Source of the DNA: an uncultured Flavobacteriaceae bacterium
GTDB lineage: Bacteria > Bacteroidota > Bacteroidia > Flavobacteriales > Flavobacteriaceae
DNA: 64,000 nt
Direction of reading: 5' to 3'
Assembly: GCA_947488345.1 (NCBI GenBank)
Contig: CANKZQ010000001.1
Span: forward strand, 1,067,501 to 1,131,500
Within the stretch, counting starts at the first letter, position 1, and each line of letters begins with the position of its first letter. The position numbers and the translations under genes are program-made. The notes beneath the pieces are model-generated. The model did no database searches and was not told the DNA's origin. It saw nothing but the letters and a program-made list of their open reading frames with translations. Positions 55,253 to 63,710 of this stretch are shown here, piece by piece.

Positions 55253-55978
55253 ATGGCAAGTCGATATATCTTTTGTATGAAATGGGGTACTTTGTACGGC
55301 CCAGAATATGTGAATAGACTGCATTCTATGGTGCAACGTAATCTTTCATTAGATTTCAAAATGGTGTGCTTCACCGATGACGAGAAAGGCATTATAGACG
55401 AAGTAGACTGCTACCCAATTCCGGAAATTGACGTCCCGGGGAATTTACCTGAACGTATGTGGAAAAAGCTCACGACGCTTAAAGGAGATCTATACGGTTT
55501 AAAGGGCACAGCACTATTCCTAGATTTAGATGTAGTTATCGTAGACAATATCGATTGCTTCTTTGAGGTGGAGGGTGACTTTAATATTATAAAAGATTAT
55601 AATAAACAATGGCGCATTACGGGTAACTCGTCGGTATACCGATTTGAGATTGGTGAGCATCCATATGTTTTCGATTATTTTGTAAAAAACTTTGATAGCA
55701 TCAGAAAGGAGCACAGAAATGAGCAAGAGTATTTAACGACTGCCATTCATGAAAAAGGAAAATTACACTATTGGCCAACCGCATGGTGCCCGAGTTATAA
55801 ATATGATTGTGTTTCAAGAATTCCGTTTGCTTTTTGGAAAACTCCAAAAATACCTGAGGGTTCGAAAATTATTATTTTCCATGGAGAAATAAATCCACCT
55901 AAGGCGATTACTGGTGGTCGCGGTAAATGGTATCGATATGTTGCTCCTGCTCCATGGGTTGCAGATTATTGGAAATAA
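55253..55978 (+). CDS. Glycosyltransferase-like protein with DLD motif
   Basis: 241 residues, GT-A-like: RYIFCMKWGTLYGPEYVNRLHSMV, CFTDDEKGI, the metal-binding LFLDLDVVIVDNID, WRITGNSSVYRFEIGEH, NEQEYLTTAI, and a C-terminal IFHGEINPPKA. The plan is that of small glycosyltransferases with a DxD centre that occur in cell-surface polysaccharide clusters. No partners are adjacent here. Donor and acceptor unknown. Confidence 0.75.
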   Translation: MASRYIFCMKWGTLYGPEYVNRLHSMVQRNLSLDFKMVCFTDDEKGIIDEVDCYPIPEIDVPGNLPERMWKKLTTLKGDLYGLKGTALFLDLDVVIVDNIDCFFEVEGDFNIIKDYNKQWRITGNSSVYRFEIGEHPYVFDYFVKNFDSIRKEHRNEQEYLTTAIHEKGKLHYWPTAWCPSYKYDCVSRIPFAFWKTPKIPEGSKIIIFHGEINPPKAITGGRGKWYRYVAPAPWVADYWK

Positions 55979-56008
55979 AAAAGACCCACGAAATTTCGTG
56001 GGTCTTTT
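55979..56008. terminator. Strong bidirectional terminator
   Basis: 30-base perfect palindrome with core AGACCCACGAAA / TTTCGTGGGTCT, A-run before and T-run after. It serves both the glycosyltransferase-like gene and the convergent Kbp-like gene. Confidence 0.9.
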
Positions 56009-56037
56009 ATTTCTAAGACGATATTGTTGTCTTATTT

Positions 56038-56505
56038 TTATTGCTCTAACACAGGAATACGCAAGACTTGACCTGGATATATTTTATCTGGATGTGTTAA
56101 CATTGGTTTATTAGCTTCAAATATCTCTGGATATTTCATAGCATTGCCGTAATATACTTTTGCAATTTTACTCAAAGAATCACCACTCACCACCGTATGA
56201 AACTGTGCTTCTGGTTCCTGCACAGCTGTTGTCATTTGATCGTCAACGCTCGCTATTCCTTCTGTATTTCCAACAACCAAGACTACTTTTTCACGAGTTG
56301 CTTGATTTTCAGCCTCTCCATAAACGGTGGCCAAATCACCTTCAACATTTACTTGTAAATTTTCAACGTTTAAGTCTAATGAACGAACAGCGTCAGTTAA
56401 TTTTGATGCTTTTTCTACTGCTGCTTCTGCCGCTTCCTCTTCCGTTGTTTTTCCGATACCAAACACCTTCGCTCCAGCATTTTTAATAAATGAAAATAAT
56501 CCCAT
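56038..56505 (-). CDS. kbp: BON-LysM protein, Kbp (YgaU) homologue
   Basis: 155 residues from the ATG at 56505, which restores the MGLFSFIKNAGAKVFG start seen in E. coli Kbp; the longer frame is rejected. A BON domain (about 25-95) is followed by LysM (about 100-155) with QFHTVVSGDSLSKIAKVYYGNAMKYPEIFEANKPML and HPDKIYPGQVLRIP. Kbp binds potassium in the cytoplasm in E. coli; the near match in the C-terminus makes the same role plausible. A short insert rich in Ala/Glu separates the start from BON. Confidence 0.92.
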   Translation of the reverse strand: MGLFSFIKNAGAKVFGIGKTTEEEAAEAAVEKASKLTDAVRSLDLNVENLQVNVEGDLATVYGEAENQATREKVVLVVGNTEGIASVDDQMTTAVQEPEAQFHTVVSGDSLSKIAKVYYGNAMKYPEIFEANKPMLTHPDKIYPGQVLRIPVLEQ

Positions 56506-56615
56506 AATTCTAGTTTTTGTTTTTAATTGATTAATAAAATTTTTGGTCTTGTGAAGATACAAAATTTTCTGTATTTTTCTCTTTAGAGTGCGTATAATTT
56601 TTTCATATCATTTCT

Positions 56616-56623
56616 TAACTTTG
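56616..56623 (+). promoter_or_regulatory. -7 element TAACTTTG upstream of upp
   Basis: TAACTTTG, 17 bases before the TTG start of upp; matches TAnnTTTG. No TTG at the -33 distance. Confidence 0.5.
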
Positions 56624-56640
56624 CAAAAAACCACCAAGCC

Positions 56641-57294
56641 TTGACGATACACAATTTAGATACAGAAAATTCAGTTCTCAACCAATTTATTGCAGAAATC
56701 AGAGATGTGGAAATCCAGCGTGATCGAATGCGTTTTAGAAGAAATATTGAACGTATCGGAGAAGTGCTAGGATACGAACTTAGTAAAACACTGAACTACA
56801 ACTTAAAACATATTACCACGCCACTTGACATAAAACAATCGTTTTTGTCTGAAGATCAATTGGTACTCTGTTCTATTTTACGAGCTGGTTTGCCACTTCA
56901 TCAAGGTTTACTGAATTATTTTGATCGTGCCGAAAATGCCTTTATTTCCGCTTTTAGACATCATCCTAATAATGATGATAATTTTGAAGTAATTGTAAAA
57001 TATTTAGCAACGCCTTCTATCGAAGATAAGATTCTCATCATGGCAGACCCCATGCTGGCTACGGGAAAAACGTTGGAAAATACATTTAAAGCCTTAGCTT
57101 CTTTTGGAACACCCGCGCAAATACACATAGTCTCTGTCATTGGTTCAAAAAGGGGTGTTGAATATATTAAAAATATTTTCCCTCAAAATACGCATTTATG
57201 GATCGCGGCCATCGATGAAACTTTAAATGACAAAGGATACATTATACCAGGATTAGGCGATGCGGGTGATCTAGCCTATGGTATAAAGTCATAA
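56641..57294 (+). CDS. upp: Uracil phosphoribosyltransferase
   Basis: 217 residues from a TTG at 56641; no ATG is available, and the resulting start (TIHNLDTENSVLNQFIAEIRD) matches the usual flavobacterial Upp N-terminus. PRTase motifs: CSILRAGLPLHQGLLNYF, the PRPP loop LIMADPMLATGKTLENTF, and the C-terminal uracil-binding DETLNDKGYIIPGLGDAGDLAYG. It salvages uracil to UMP. The last 6 bases overlap the convergent DUF6427 gene. Confidence 0.95.
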   Translation: MTIHNLDTENSVLNQFIAEIRDVEIQRDRMRFRRNIERIGEVLGYELSKTLNYNLKHITTPLDIKQSFLSEDQLVLCSILRAGLPLHQGLLNYFDRAENAFISAFRHHPNNDDNFEVIVKYLATPSIEDKILIMADPMLATGKTLENTFKALASFGTPAQIHIVSVIGSKRGVEYIKNIFPQNTHLWIAAIDETLNDKGYIIPGLGDAGDLAYGIKS

Positions 57295-58212
57295 TACAAA
57301 CCCCACTACAACTACGACTAACAAGGTATACAGAAAAACTTCCTTGAACCATTTTTCCTCTATGATTTGCAAATAATTTGTGAAAATTACTGCTATAGGA
57401 AAAAATAACAACAACAATTCAGCACCATTTTTCACTGGCCATGGTAGCACTACAAATAACAGGGTCACAAAATGACATACAACCAAATACCATGAGTTTT
57501 TAAACTCATTATTCACGGTTGTTATTTTAAATGTTGTTGGAAAAATAGACCAAATTATTAGGGAACTTACTAGCGCAAGAGGTATTAAAAGCTTAGCGGA
57601 GTTAAAAACGGTAAAAGAAACACTATATTCATATGTCAAATTTTCGCTGAAGCGATCTATATCACTAACCAAAAACAAATATGCAGCATAAATGACGATT
57701 GGTGTACAAAACCCAACAAAAGGAATGATCGCATTTCTCCATGTAACCTTATCAAATAGATAAATTGCCACAAAAATTATGGGCAATGTCAATGAACTCC
57801 ATGGAGCGATAATAGTAGCTATTCCGATCCAAAATGCACTGTCAAATATTTTTTTTTGAGTTTCTTTCGATGTGCGCAAACTATAAATTCTTCGGTACGC
57901 AAATAAGAGAATTAAATTTACGAGTAGCAACTTAGATGATAGCACTGACAAAGAAAACATTCCGACCAAGATCACGAACAAAAGAATTGCATAAGAATTA
58001 TCTTTTGTTAGATTATTTTTCCTGACAATAAAATTGATGGTGAATACGGTCACTAAAAGCAATGAAAAAACCCCTGCCTTTTTGGCTATAAAGTAAAGGG
58101 TCATCTCCTCATCTAAATGCAACCAAATAGAAAATAGATAAATGAAAAACAATAAACCAATAATGAATAAGGTATTTATTGGTTTTGTTTTATTAAAAAA
58201 ATTGGCAATCAT
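57289..58212 (-). CDS. DUF6427-like polytopic membrane protein
   Basis: 307 residues with about eight hydrophobic segments. The phrase VFTINFIVRKNNLTKDNSYAILLFVILVGMF, and its place next to upp and a small membrane gene, match a conserved flavobacterial family that I recall as DUF6427. Function unknown. The start shares its promoter region with the divergent 66-residue gene; the plus-strand -33 TTG lies inside this gene's first codons. Confidence 0.75.
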   Translation of the reverse strand: MIANFFNKTKPINTLFIIGLLFFIYLFSIWLHLDEEMTLYFIAKKAGVFSLLLVTVFTINFIVRKNNLTKDNSYAILLFVILVGMFSLSVLSSKLLLVNLILLFAYRRIYSLRTSKETQKKIFDSAFWIGIATIIAPWSSLTLPIIFVAIYLFDKVTWRNAIIPFVGFCTPIVIYAAYLFLVSDIDRFSENLTYEYSVSFTVFNSAKLLIPLALVSSLIIWSIFPTTFKITTVNNEFKNSWYLVVCHFVTLLFVVLPWPVKNGAELLLLFFPIAVIFTNYLQIIEEKWFKEVFLYTLLVVVVVGFVL

Positions 58213-58232
58213 TACTATATTTCATATTTTTG
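58202..58232 (+). promoter_or_regulatory. Promoter TTG-N20-TATTTTTG
   Basis: TTG (58202-58204) and TATTTTTG (58225-58232) are 20 bases apart, 21 bases before the ATG at 58254; a full Bacteroidota-type promoter for the 58254-60096 gene string. Confidence 0.6.
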
Positions 58233-58253
58233 TACGGTAAATATAATTAAGAT

Positions 58254-58454
58254 ATGATTGCAAACAATATTTTTAGAGCTATAGGTGATTTTTGTACTGA
58301 GTATGCTTTTGCCATATATGACACTTTTCGATTTACAGATGGTTGGTGGGCTTCAAATTTAATGAATATCGTAATTTTTATCATTGCCACAATTGCTCTA
58401 TTTTATTGGATGGGCGAGATGGTAAAGCATAGTAAAGATCCTAAGGCTCTTTAA
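58254..58454 (+). CDS. 66-residue membrane protein, DUF6341-like
   Basis: A short protein with an amphipathic aromatic N-terminal half (FRAIGDFCTEYAFAIYDTFRFTDGWWASN) broken before one TM helix (about 36-54, LMNIVIFIIATIALFYWMGEM) and a basic/acidic tail. It resembles the small flavobacterial family I recall as DUF6341, usually next to a DUF6427 gene, as here. Function unknown. Confidence 0.75.
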   Translation: MIANNIFRAIGDFCTEYAFAIYDTFRFTDGWWASNLMNIVIFIIATIALFYWMGEMVKHSKDPKAL

Positions 58455-58477
58455 ATTATATTTTAAAACTTCACATT

Positions 58478-59149
58478 TTGGGTAGCAAGAATAAATTAAA
58501 GCGCTTTCGCGAAAATGAAATTTTTGCAAATGTAATTCAACCAACCCGTGAAGAAGTTATGGCAGATTTTCCATTGAAAGGGAAATGGTCATCACATTTT
58601 AAAAATAACAATCCAATCGTTTTAGAATTAGGTTGTGGTAAGGGAGAATATACCGTTGCCCTAGCCGAAAGAAATCCCAATTTTAACTATATCGGAATTG
58701 ACATCAAAGGTGCCCGTTTTTGGCGAGGAGCGAAAACAGCATTAGAGAAAAATTTATCAAATGTCGTCTTTATTAGAACGCAAATAGAACTTATCGATGC
58801 TTGCTTTAATGAAAATGAAGTCGATGAAATTTGGATTACTTTTCCAGATCCGCAAATTAAGTTCAAACGAATGAAACATCGTTTGACAAATCCTGACTTT
58901 TTAAAAAAATACCAGAAAATACTTACTAAAAAAGGAGTTGTTCATTTAAAGACCGACAGTGAATTTTTACATGGGTATACCTTAGGTTTATTGCAGGAAG
59001 GGAATCATAACATATTATATGCTCATCATGACATCTACAAAAATCTTCATTCTCCCGAAGAAGCCATTTTGACACAGACTTTTTATGAAAAACAATTCTT
59101 AGAGAAAGGTAAAGCAATAACTTACGTCAAATTTCGAACCAACTACTAA
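58478..59149 (+). CDS. trmB: tRNA (guanine-46-N7)-methyltransferase
   Basis: 223 residues from a TTG at 58478; the start (GSKNKLKRFRENEIFANVIQPTREEV) is the usual one in Flavobacteriia. SAM-binding motif VLELGCGKGEYTVALAER, then YIGIDIKGARFWRGAKTALE and the family motif WITFPDPQIKFKRMKHRLTNPDFL. It methylates G46 in the tRNA variable loop. The next gene starts within 4 bases. Confidence 0.95.
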   Translation: MGSKNKLKRFRENEIFANVIQPTREEVMADFPLKGKWSSHFKNNNPIVLELGCGKGEYTVALAERNPNFNYIGIDIKGARFWRGAKTALEKNLSNVVFIRTQIELIDACFNENEVDEIWITFPDPQIKFKRMKHRLTNPDFLKKYQKILTKKGVVHLKTDSEFLHGYTLGLLQEGNHNILYAHHDIYKNLHSPEEAILTQTFYEKQFLEKGKAITYVKFRTNY

Positions 59150-59152
59150 TTG

Positions 59153-59770
59153 ATGAGTTTACTTGTTCACTTTGCAATCGGGTTTATCACATCCTTCATA
59201 GGAACGACACCTCCGAGCATGTTGAATATGACTACGGCAAAAATCTCACTCGAAAGAACAAAAGTTGAAGGCACTAAATTTGCTTTAGGTGTTTCTCTAG
59301 TTGTACTTGTTCAAGCTTATATAGCGGTGCTCTTGGCGCGATACATCCACAACAGTGAAAATTTCGAATGGTACATTAAGATTGTCGGTATAATTATTTT
59401 CGTATTTCTTTCGATTTATTTTTTTTTAGAAGCCTCTAAGGAGCGCAAACAAAAAGAAACTTCAGGATATAAAATAAAAAATAGTTTAGTTATCGGTATT
59501 ATATTTTCCTCCTTAAATATGTTTGCCATTCCTTTCTATTGCGGTGTTAGTAGTGCATTAAATATGTTTGGATGGTTGAAGTTCAATCAAACAGACATCA
59601 TTCTATTTGTAATTGGCTCAGCACTAGGAACATACTCATTATTATACGTTTATGCAAGTTCTGCTATTAAAATTCAAAAAAAAGCAAGTCTAATCACAAA
59701 GAATCTAAACTATATTTTAAGTATCTTAACAGCACTAATTGCTTTCGTAACTTTAATAAACCTACTATGA
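59153..59770 (+). CDS. LysE-type amino acid exporter family protein
   Basis: 205 residues from the ATG at 59153 (a TTG right before is less likely). Six hydrophobic segments with the N-terminal LLVHFAIGFITSFIGTTPPSMLNMTTAK, the plan of LysE/RhtB exporters including a small-residue/Pro-rich first loop. Substrate unknown. The start follows the trmB stop by 3 bases and the stop overlaps the next ATG by 4 bases (ATGA). Confidence 0.82.
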   Translation: MSLLVHFAIGFITSFIGTTPPSMLNMTTAKISLERTKVEGTKFALGVSLVVLVQAYIAVLLARYIHNSENFEWYIKIVGIIIFVFLSIYFFLEASKERKQKETSGYKIKNSLVIGIIFSSLNMFAIPFYCGVSSALNMFGWLKFNQTDIILFVIGSALGTYSLLYVYASSAIKIQKKASLITKNLNYILSILTALIAFVTLINLL

Positions 59771-60096
59771 CATCTACATCTGACAATTTTTTCGAAAAAG
59801 TGTATGAAGTTGCTCGACAGATTCCATATGGCAGAGTTACCTCCTATGGCGCCATTGCTAAACATTTAGGTGCCGCCAGATCAGCGAGAATGGTAGGATG
59901 GGCGATGAATGCTTCAAGCAGCGACGATACAGTACCTGCGCATCGAGTGGTGAATAGAATTGGTGTCTTAACTGGTAAACATCACTTTCAAGGCACTAGC
60001 TTAATGCAACAGCTTTTAGAAAGCGAAGGTGTTGAGATTAAAGACCATAAAATAGTGAATTTTGAGGCTATTTTTTGGAATCCTTCGAATCAATAA
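59767..60096 (+). CDS. Alkyltransferase-like (ATL) MGMT-fold protein
   Basis: 109 residues, MGMT DNA-binding domain only: VYEVARQIPYGRVTSYGAIAKHLG, ARMVGWAMNA and DTVPAHRVVNRIGVLTGKHHF. The reactive Cys of MGMT (PCHRV) is Ala here (PAHRV), so it cannot take up alkyl groups and fits the ATL group, which bind O6-alkylguanine and route it to nucleotide excision repair. Overlaps the LysE-type gene by 4 bases. Confidence 0.88.
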   Translation: MTSTSDNFFEKVYEVARQIPYGRVTSYGAIAKHLGAARSARMVGWAMNASSSDDTVPAHRVVNRIGVLTGKHHFQGTSLMQQLLESEGVEIKDHKIVNFEAIFWNPSNQ

Positions 60097-60165
60097 CGTA
60101 AAAATATAAGGCTAGTACAATAATTTTTTATATTTTTAGTTTAAAATACGCTTAATTTAAAAAGC

Positions 60166-60192
60166 TTGTTTTGCGTTTTTTTTCATAAATTG
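60166..60192 (+). promoter_or_regulatory. Weak promoter TTG-N17-TAAATTG
   Basis: TTG (60166-60168) and TAAATTG (60186-60192), 17 bases apart, lie 22 bases before the ATG at 60215. The -7 element is one base short of the full TAnnTTTG form. Confidence 0.35.
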
Positions 60193-60214
60193 CGCCATTA
60201 AAAAAAGGGTTTAT

Positions 60215-60994
60215 ATGAAATCGTATTATAGATTAATCATAATTGTGTTGTTAGCGTCTGTCACCAGAACTAACGCTCAAATAGATTTAAGTCATGAGTT
60301 TGGCATTTTTACAGGTCCTGTTACTTTTCAAAGTGACTACGGTGAAAGAAATCATTTGCCAAGTAGTACGGCTACAAGTTTTGGAATAGCTGTTGTTCAT
60401 TATTTAAGTTTTTACGGAAGTAACTATAATTGGAGAAATGGCGCTAGTTACTTTTCTGATCATTTTAAATTACGAACAGAACTCTCATACTATTTCAATA
60501 ATAGTTTTGACCATAAAGGTAGATTTGATAATGTTGAAGGTGTAATAGGGGAACAACTACGAGCCATGACAGGTAAGACGAAAATCTTTAACGTTGGGAC
60601 GCAATTAGAATATTACTTTAAAAATTTAGAGGATTATGGTCTTCTTTTTAATACGGTAGATAGATTTGCACCATACGCTAGTTTGGGAGTACAATATAAT
60701 AGTTTCGACCCCGAATTGACGAATACTGCGAATGGTGGGTTAGATCTAAACAGCCTCCCTGAAAAATGGAGAAATAACACTTTTCTAGAACCTGATAAAG
60801 CTTTTTCTTTGACCATGGGTCTTGGAACAAGATATAAGTTAGATAAATTTGATTTTGTCGTTGATGGACGATTTCAATATTTTCTATCGGATAGAATTGA
60901 TGGCCTAGATCAAGTCGATGGTTCCAGTAAAAATAATGATACGCTGTTGTTTTTCAGTGTTGGTGTTGTTTTTGATTTAGAAGGAAGCAGATAA
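60215..60994 (+). CDS. Secreted outer-membrane-type protein (THC0290_0291-like)
   Basis: 259 residues with a signal peptide ending RTNAQ. The mature part starts IDLSHEFGIFTGPVTFQSDYGERNHL and is rich in alternating aromatic strands (HFKLRTELSYYFNN, NVGTQLEYYFKNL, FSVGVVFDLEGSR with a terminal Arg), as in small beta-barrels. The opening motif matches a flavobacterial family I recall as THC0290_0291. It may be an outer-membrane or periplasmic barrel; function unknown. Confidence 0.72.
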   Translation: MKSYYRLIIIVLLASVTRTNAQIDLSHEFGIFTGPVTFQSDYGERNHLPSSTATSFGIAVVHYLSFYGSNYNWRNGASYFSDHFKLRTELSYYFNNSFDHKGRFDNVEGVIGEQLRAMTGKTKIFNVGTQLEYYFKNLEDYGLLFNTVDRFAPYASLGVQYNSFDPELTNTANGGLDLNSLPEKWRNNTFLEPDKAFSLTMGLGTRYKLDKFDFVVDGRFQYFLSDRIDGLDQVDGSSKNNDTLLFFSVGVVFDLEGSR

Positions 60995-61002
60995 TTATAT
61001 CT

Positions 61003-61821
61003 CTACTCTTTGCGATATTTATGGGCATTTTCTTTAATCCCTTTGCTAAAGACTTTTCGAATATTCGAGCGTATTAGACCGTCTATCTTTAAAATTACAT
61101 TCCTTAATCGCTGGGTTGGTCTTCCTCTAAACGTCGTGACGTGAAAGTCATTTGTAGATTCTTTATGATCAGAAAAATAGTAATTTGACACACAACATCT
61201 AATTCCGTCATGCACCACTTTACTTACTGAATGCCATGAATTTTGATGTGTTTCCATAACAACCAATCTGTTACATAAAGATGTAATTGTTATCGGGTCA
61301 TTTTTTAATCCATTAGGCCAAATTTCCAAATTCCCACCGAAGGAATTTTTCCAATTTGGTGTAACATAGTACAATAGATTCAATACTCTTCTTTTCCTTC
61401 TGTCTTTATCATGAGAATTGTCCAAATGTGGATTCAAAAAATTATCCTTTCCCATTAAGGAAAGGCCTCCCGCGTATAAATTTTCATCTGGAAAAATTGA
61501 TTCAAGACCACATATTTCTTCAATGATCTGTACAACTTTTTTATCTTGAAAAGCATAAATAATTTCCTCAAGTAAAGGATTGTATGCATTCATTTGATAG
61601 GCTACATATTTATACTCTCTTAAATTTTTCTTCTTAACGGATTCTTCTATACTTGGAAAAGCTTCAAATATGTCATTCACCAATTCATCTGGCAATACCT
61701 TATCAATTGTAAAGAAACCTATCTTAAGTTTAGATTGCTCAAATTGTTTCTTTAGTTCGGCCTTTTCTCTTTGAAGCCTTTCTACAATCAATAACGCTAT
61801 GTTAGTTCTAGAATATACCAA
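61003..61821 (-). CDS. 2OG-Fe(II) oxygenase family protein
   Basis: 272 residues from a TTG (no usable ATG). The iron site is visible: PHLDNS (His132, Asp134) and SWHSV (His197), with an Arg in HDGIRCCVSNYYF to bind 2-oxoglutarate. The GGNLEIWP stretch is typical of the prolyl-hydroxylase-like/2OG-FeII group seen in surface glycan clusters. It is 3 bases downstream of GT2. It could hydroxylate or oxidise a sugar, lipid or peptide; unknown. Confidence 0.85.
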   Translation of the reverse strand: MVYSRTNIALLIVERLQREKAELKKQFEQSKLKIGFFTIDKVLPDELVNDIFEAFPSIEESVKKKNLREYKYVAYQMNAYNPLLEEIIYAFQDKKVVQIIEEICGLESIFPDENLYAGGLSLMGKDNFLNPHLDNSHDKDRRKRRVLNLLYYVTPNWKNSFGGNLEIWPNGLKNDPITITSLCNRLVVMETHQNSWHSVSKVVHDGIRCCVSNYYFSDHKESTNDFHVTTFRGRPTQRLRNVILKIDGLIRSNIRKVFSKGIKENAHKYRKE

Positions 61822-61824
61822 TTA

Positions 61825-62571
61825 TCATTTAGTCTTATTTGCGTTAGCTTTTATATAATATTTTATGTTTGCCATGAGTATGAACAAAGGTTTCAACAGC
61901 CGTGAACTTTGATCTATTTTCAACTGCACCTCTTCTAAATACATTTCCCTACTGTAGTTTTTTGAAAGACCATCAGTGCCGCAAATAGCAATTATCTCGT
62001 TAATTATTTTCGCTTTTTTACTGGCCCTATATAATGATAAATTCAACGCATGATCAGCTAAAATTTTATATTTCAATTCGTAACTTCTATTTTTAAACGC
62101 TTCTTTATTATAAAAAATGGCCTGATGATGAACAGAATTTTTAAGCCATAATTTGAAAGACCAAGATGGTTTAATCTGGCCATCTTTAGTATGCGTATAT
62201 ACAATATCATTTTCTTTTAAATCATATCTGATAACACCTATAATTAATGTAAATACGTTAGAAATAGGTTTATTAAAAACTGTATTCAATACATTTTCAT
62301 TATAAAGTTGATCATCGGCGCCTAAAAAATAAAGCCATTCTTTGTTTGTCAAAGAGATTCCTTTATTCATGGCATCATAAACACCGTTGTCTTTTTCGCT
62401 AATCCAATGAAAAGGGGCCTCTAATTTTTTTAAGTACGCTAATGTACCGTCTGTTGATTGATTATCAATTATCCAAACTTCATAATTCTTGAACCTCTGA
62501 TTTTGTATGCTAGCAACACACTTCTTCAGATGCTTTAAATTATTGAATGATGGAATTATAATTGAAACCAA
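61825..62571 (-). CDS. Family 2 glycosyltransferase
   Basis: 248 residues from a TTG start. GT2 (GT-A) motifs are complete: VSIIIPSFNNLKHLKKCVASIQ, WIIDNQSTDGTL, KDNGVYDAMNKGISL, LYFLGADDQLY (the DD metal motif), and SVHHQAIFYNKEAF. It is cytoplasmic and transfers a sugar in surface polysaccharide or glycan synthesis; donor unknown. Its neighbours (GT4 upstream, 2OG oxygenase downstream) suggest one glycan-modifying unit. Confidence 0.93.
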   Translation of the reverse strand: MVSIIIPSFNNLKHLKKCVASIQNQRFKNYEVWIIDNQSTDGTLAYLKKLEAPFHWISEKDNGVYDAMNKGISLTNKEWLYFLGADDQLYNENVLNTVFNKPISNVFTLIIGVIRYDLKENDIVYTHTKDGQIKPSWSFKLWLKNSVHHQAIFYNKEAFKNRSYELKYKILADHALNLSLYRASKKAKIINEIIAICGTDGLSKNYSREMYLEEVQLKIDQSSRLLKPLFILMANIKYYIKANANKTK

Positions 62572-62591
62572 TACTTTTATTTTAAAAAGAC

Positions 62592-63710
62592 TTAGCTAAA
62601 ATAAGCATCTAATTTGTGCTGTTCATTCTCCCAACAATAATTTTCTTTAATTCTGTGTTGGTTATGCTTTATCTTCTTCAATAGATCTTCATCTTCAAGC
62701 AAACTACGAATCTTTTCGGCAATATGTGCTGGTTCATGATGATCAATTAAAATGCCAACTTCGTGCTGATCTATTAGCCGTTTCACTTCTACTAACGGCG
62801 AAGCCACTACAGGTAATTCATTGTGAATGTAATCAAATAATTTATTCGGAAGTGCGTATGTAAAACTTAAGCCCACCGGTTCTTCTAGAAGAATACCAAT
62901 ATCTGCTTGTTTTGTATAATTATGAAGCTTGTCGTGATCGATTCTCCCTAAAAAAAACACTCTCCCTTGTAATTCTTGTTCGGTCACAAAATCAATAAGT
63001 TCATTTTTAACTTTGCCATAGCCAATAATTACTAAGTCTATACCCTTTAAGTACTTAAGCGCAAGCATGGCTTGTTTTAAGCCTCTATTCTCAGTCAAAG
63101 TACCTTGATATAGCAACACCTTATTCTTGGTGGGAAATGTAACAGGAATGTTTTGAGGTCTATCCATGAGATACGGAACATTTCTTATCACACCCATTTC
63201 AATACCATATTTATTGTGATAAAACAATGCAATATGCTCACTCACAGTGTATGCCTTTTTAACTCTTGGAACGAATATCTTTTCAACCGTTCTCCAAAAA
63301 TTTTGCACAAATCGCCTGCCTTGAAGTTCTGGCACTTCGGTGAATAGCTCATGACTATCATAGATGAGTTTATTTCTTTTTAATTTGCTGGCCAGGTAAC
63401 ACGCTGGTAAGGTATCTAGATCATTCGCTAAAATATAGGTTGATTTATATTTCAACAAAAACAACAGGAGCCGTATATTATATTCAGCATAAAAAAGAAA
63501 GTCATTATTAAAACACAACTTCTTTCTTACAATTGAATAGGGTCTGTCTACCTCAAAAGTTGTGGGTAACACTCTCCCAAAGACCACCACTTCATGACCT
63601 TTACTCGTTAAATACTTAGATACTTTATGAACTCTCTGATCAGAGGAAACATCGTTGGTAACTGCTACTAAAACTTTGCCTTTAGTATTCAAAACAGATA
63701 TTTTGCACAA
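62592..63710 (-). CDS. Family 4 glycosyltransferase
   Basis: 372 residues from a TTG (another TTG six codons inside is possible). GT-B fold with VLVAVTNDVSSDQRVHKVSKYL, LANDLDTLPACYLASKL, DSHELFTEVPELQGR, VLLYQGTLTENRGLKQAMLALKYL, LVIIGYGKV and the C-terminal ILLEEPVGLSFTYALPNKLFDYIHNELPVVASPL. It probably builds a surface glycan. The start directly follows the stop of the ftsE-like gene. Confidence 0.93.
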   Translation of the reverse strand: MCKISVLNTKGKVLVAVTNDVSSDQRVHKVSKYLTSKGHEVVVFGRVLPTTFEVDRPYSIVRKKLCFNNDFLFYAEYNIRLLLFLLKYKSTYILANDLDTLPACYLASKLKRNKLIYDSHELFTEVPELQGRRFVQNFWRTVEKIFVPRVKKAYTVSEHIALFYHNKYGIEMGVIRNVPYLMDRPQNIPVTFPTKNKVLLYQGTLTENRGLKQAMLALKYLKGIDLVIIGYGKVKNELIDFVTEQELQGRVFFLGRIDHDKLHNYTKQADIGILLEEPVGLSFTYALPNKLFDYIHNELPVVASPLVEVKRLIDQHEVGILIDHHEPAHIAEKIRSLLEDEDLLKKIKHNQHRIKENYCWENEQHKLDAYFS

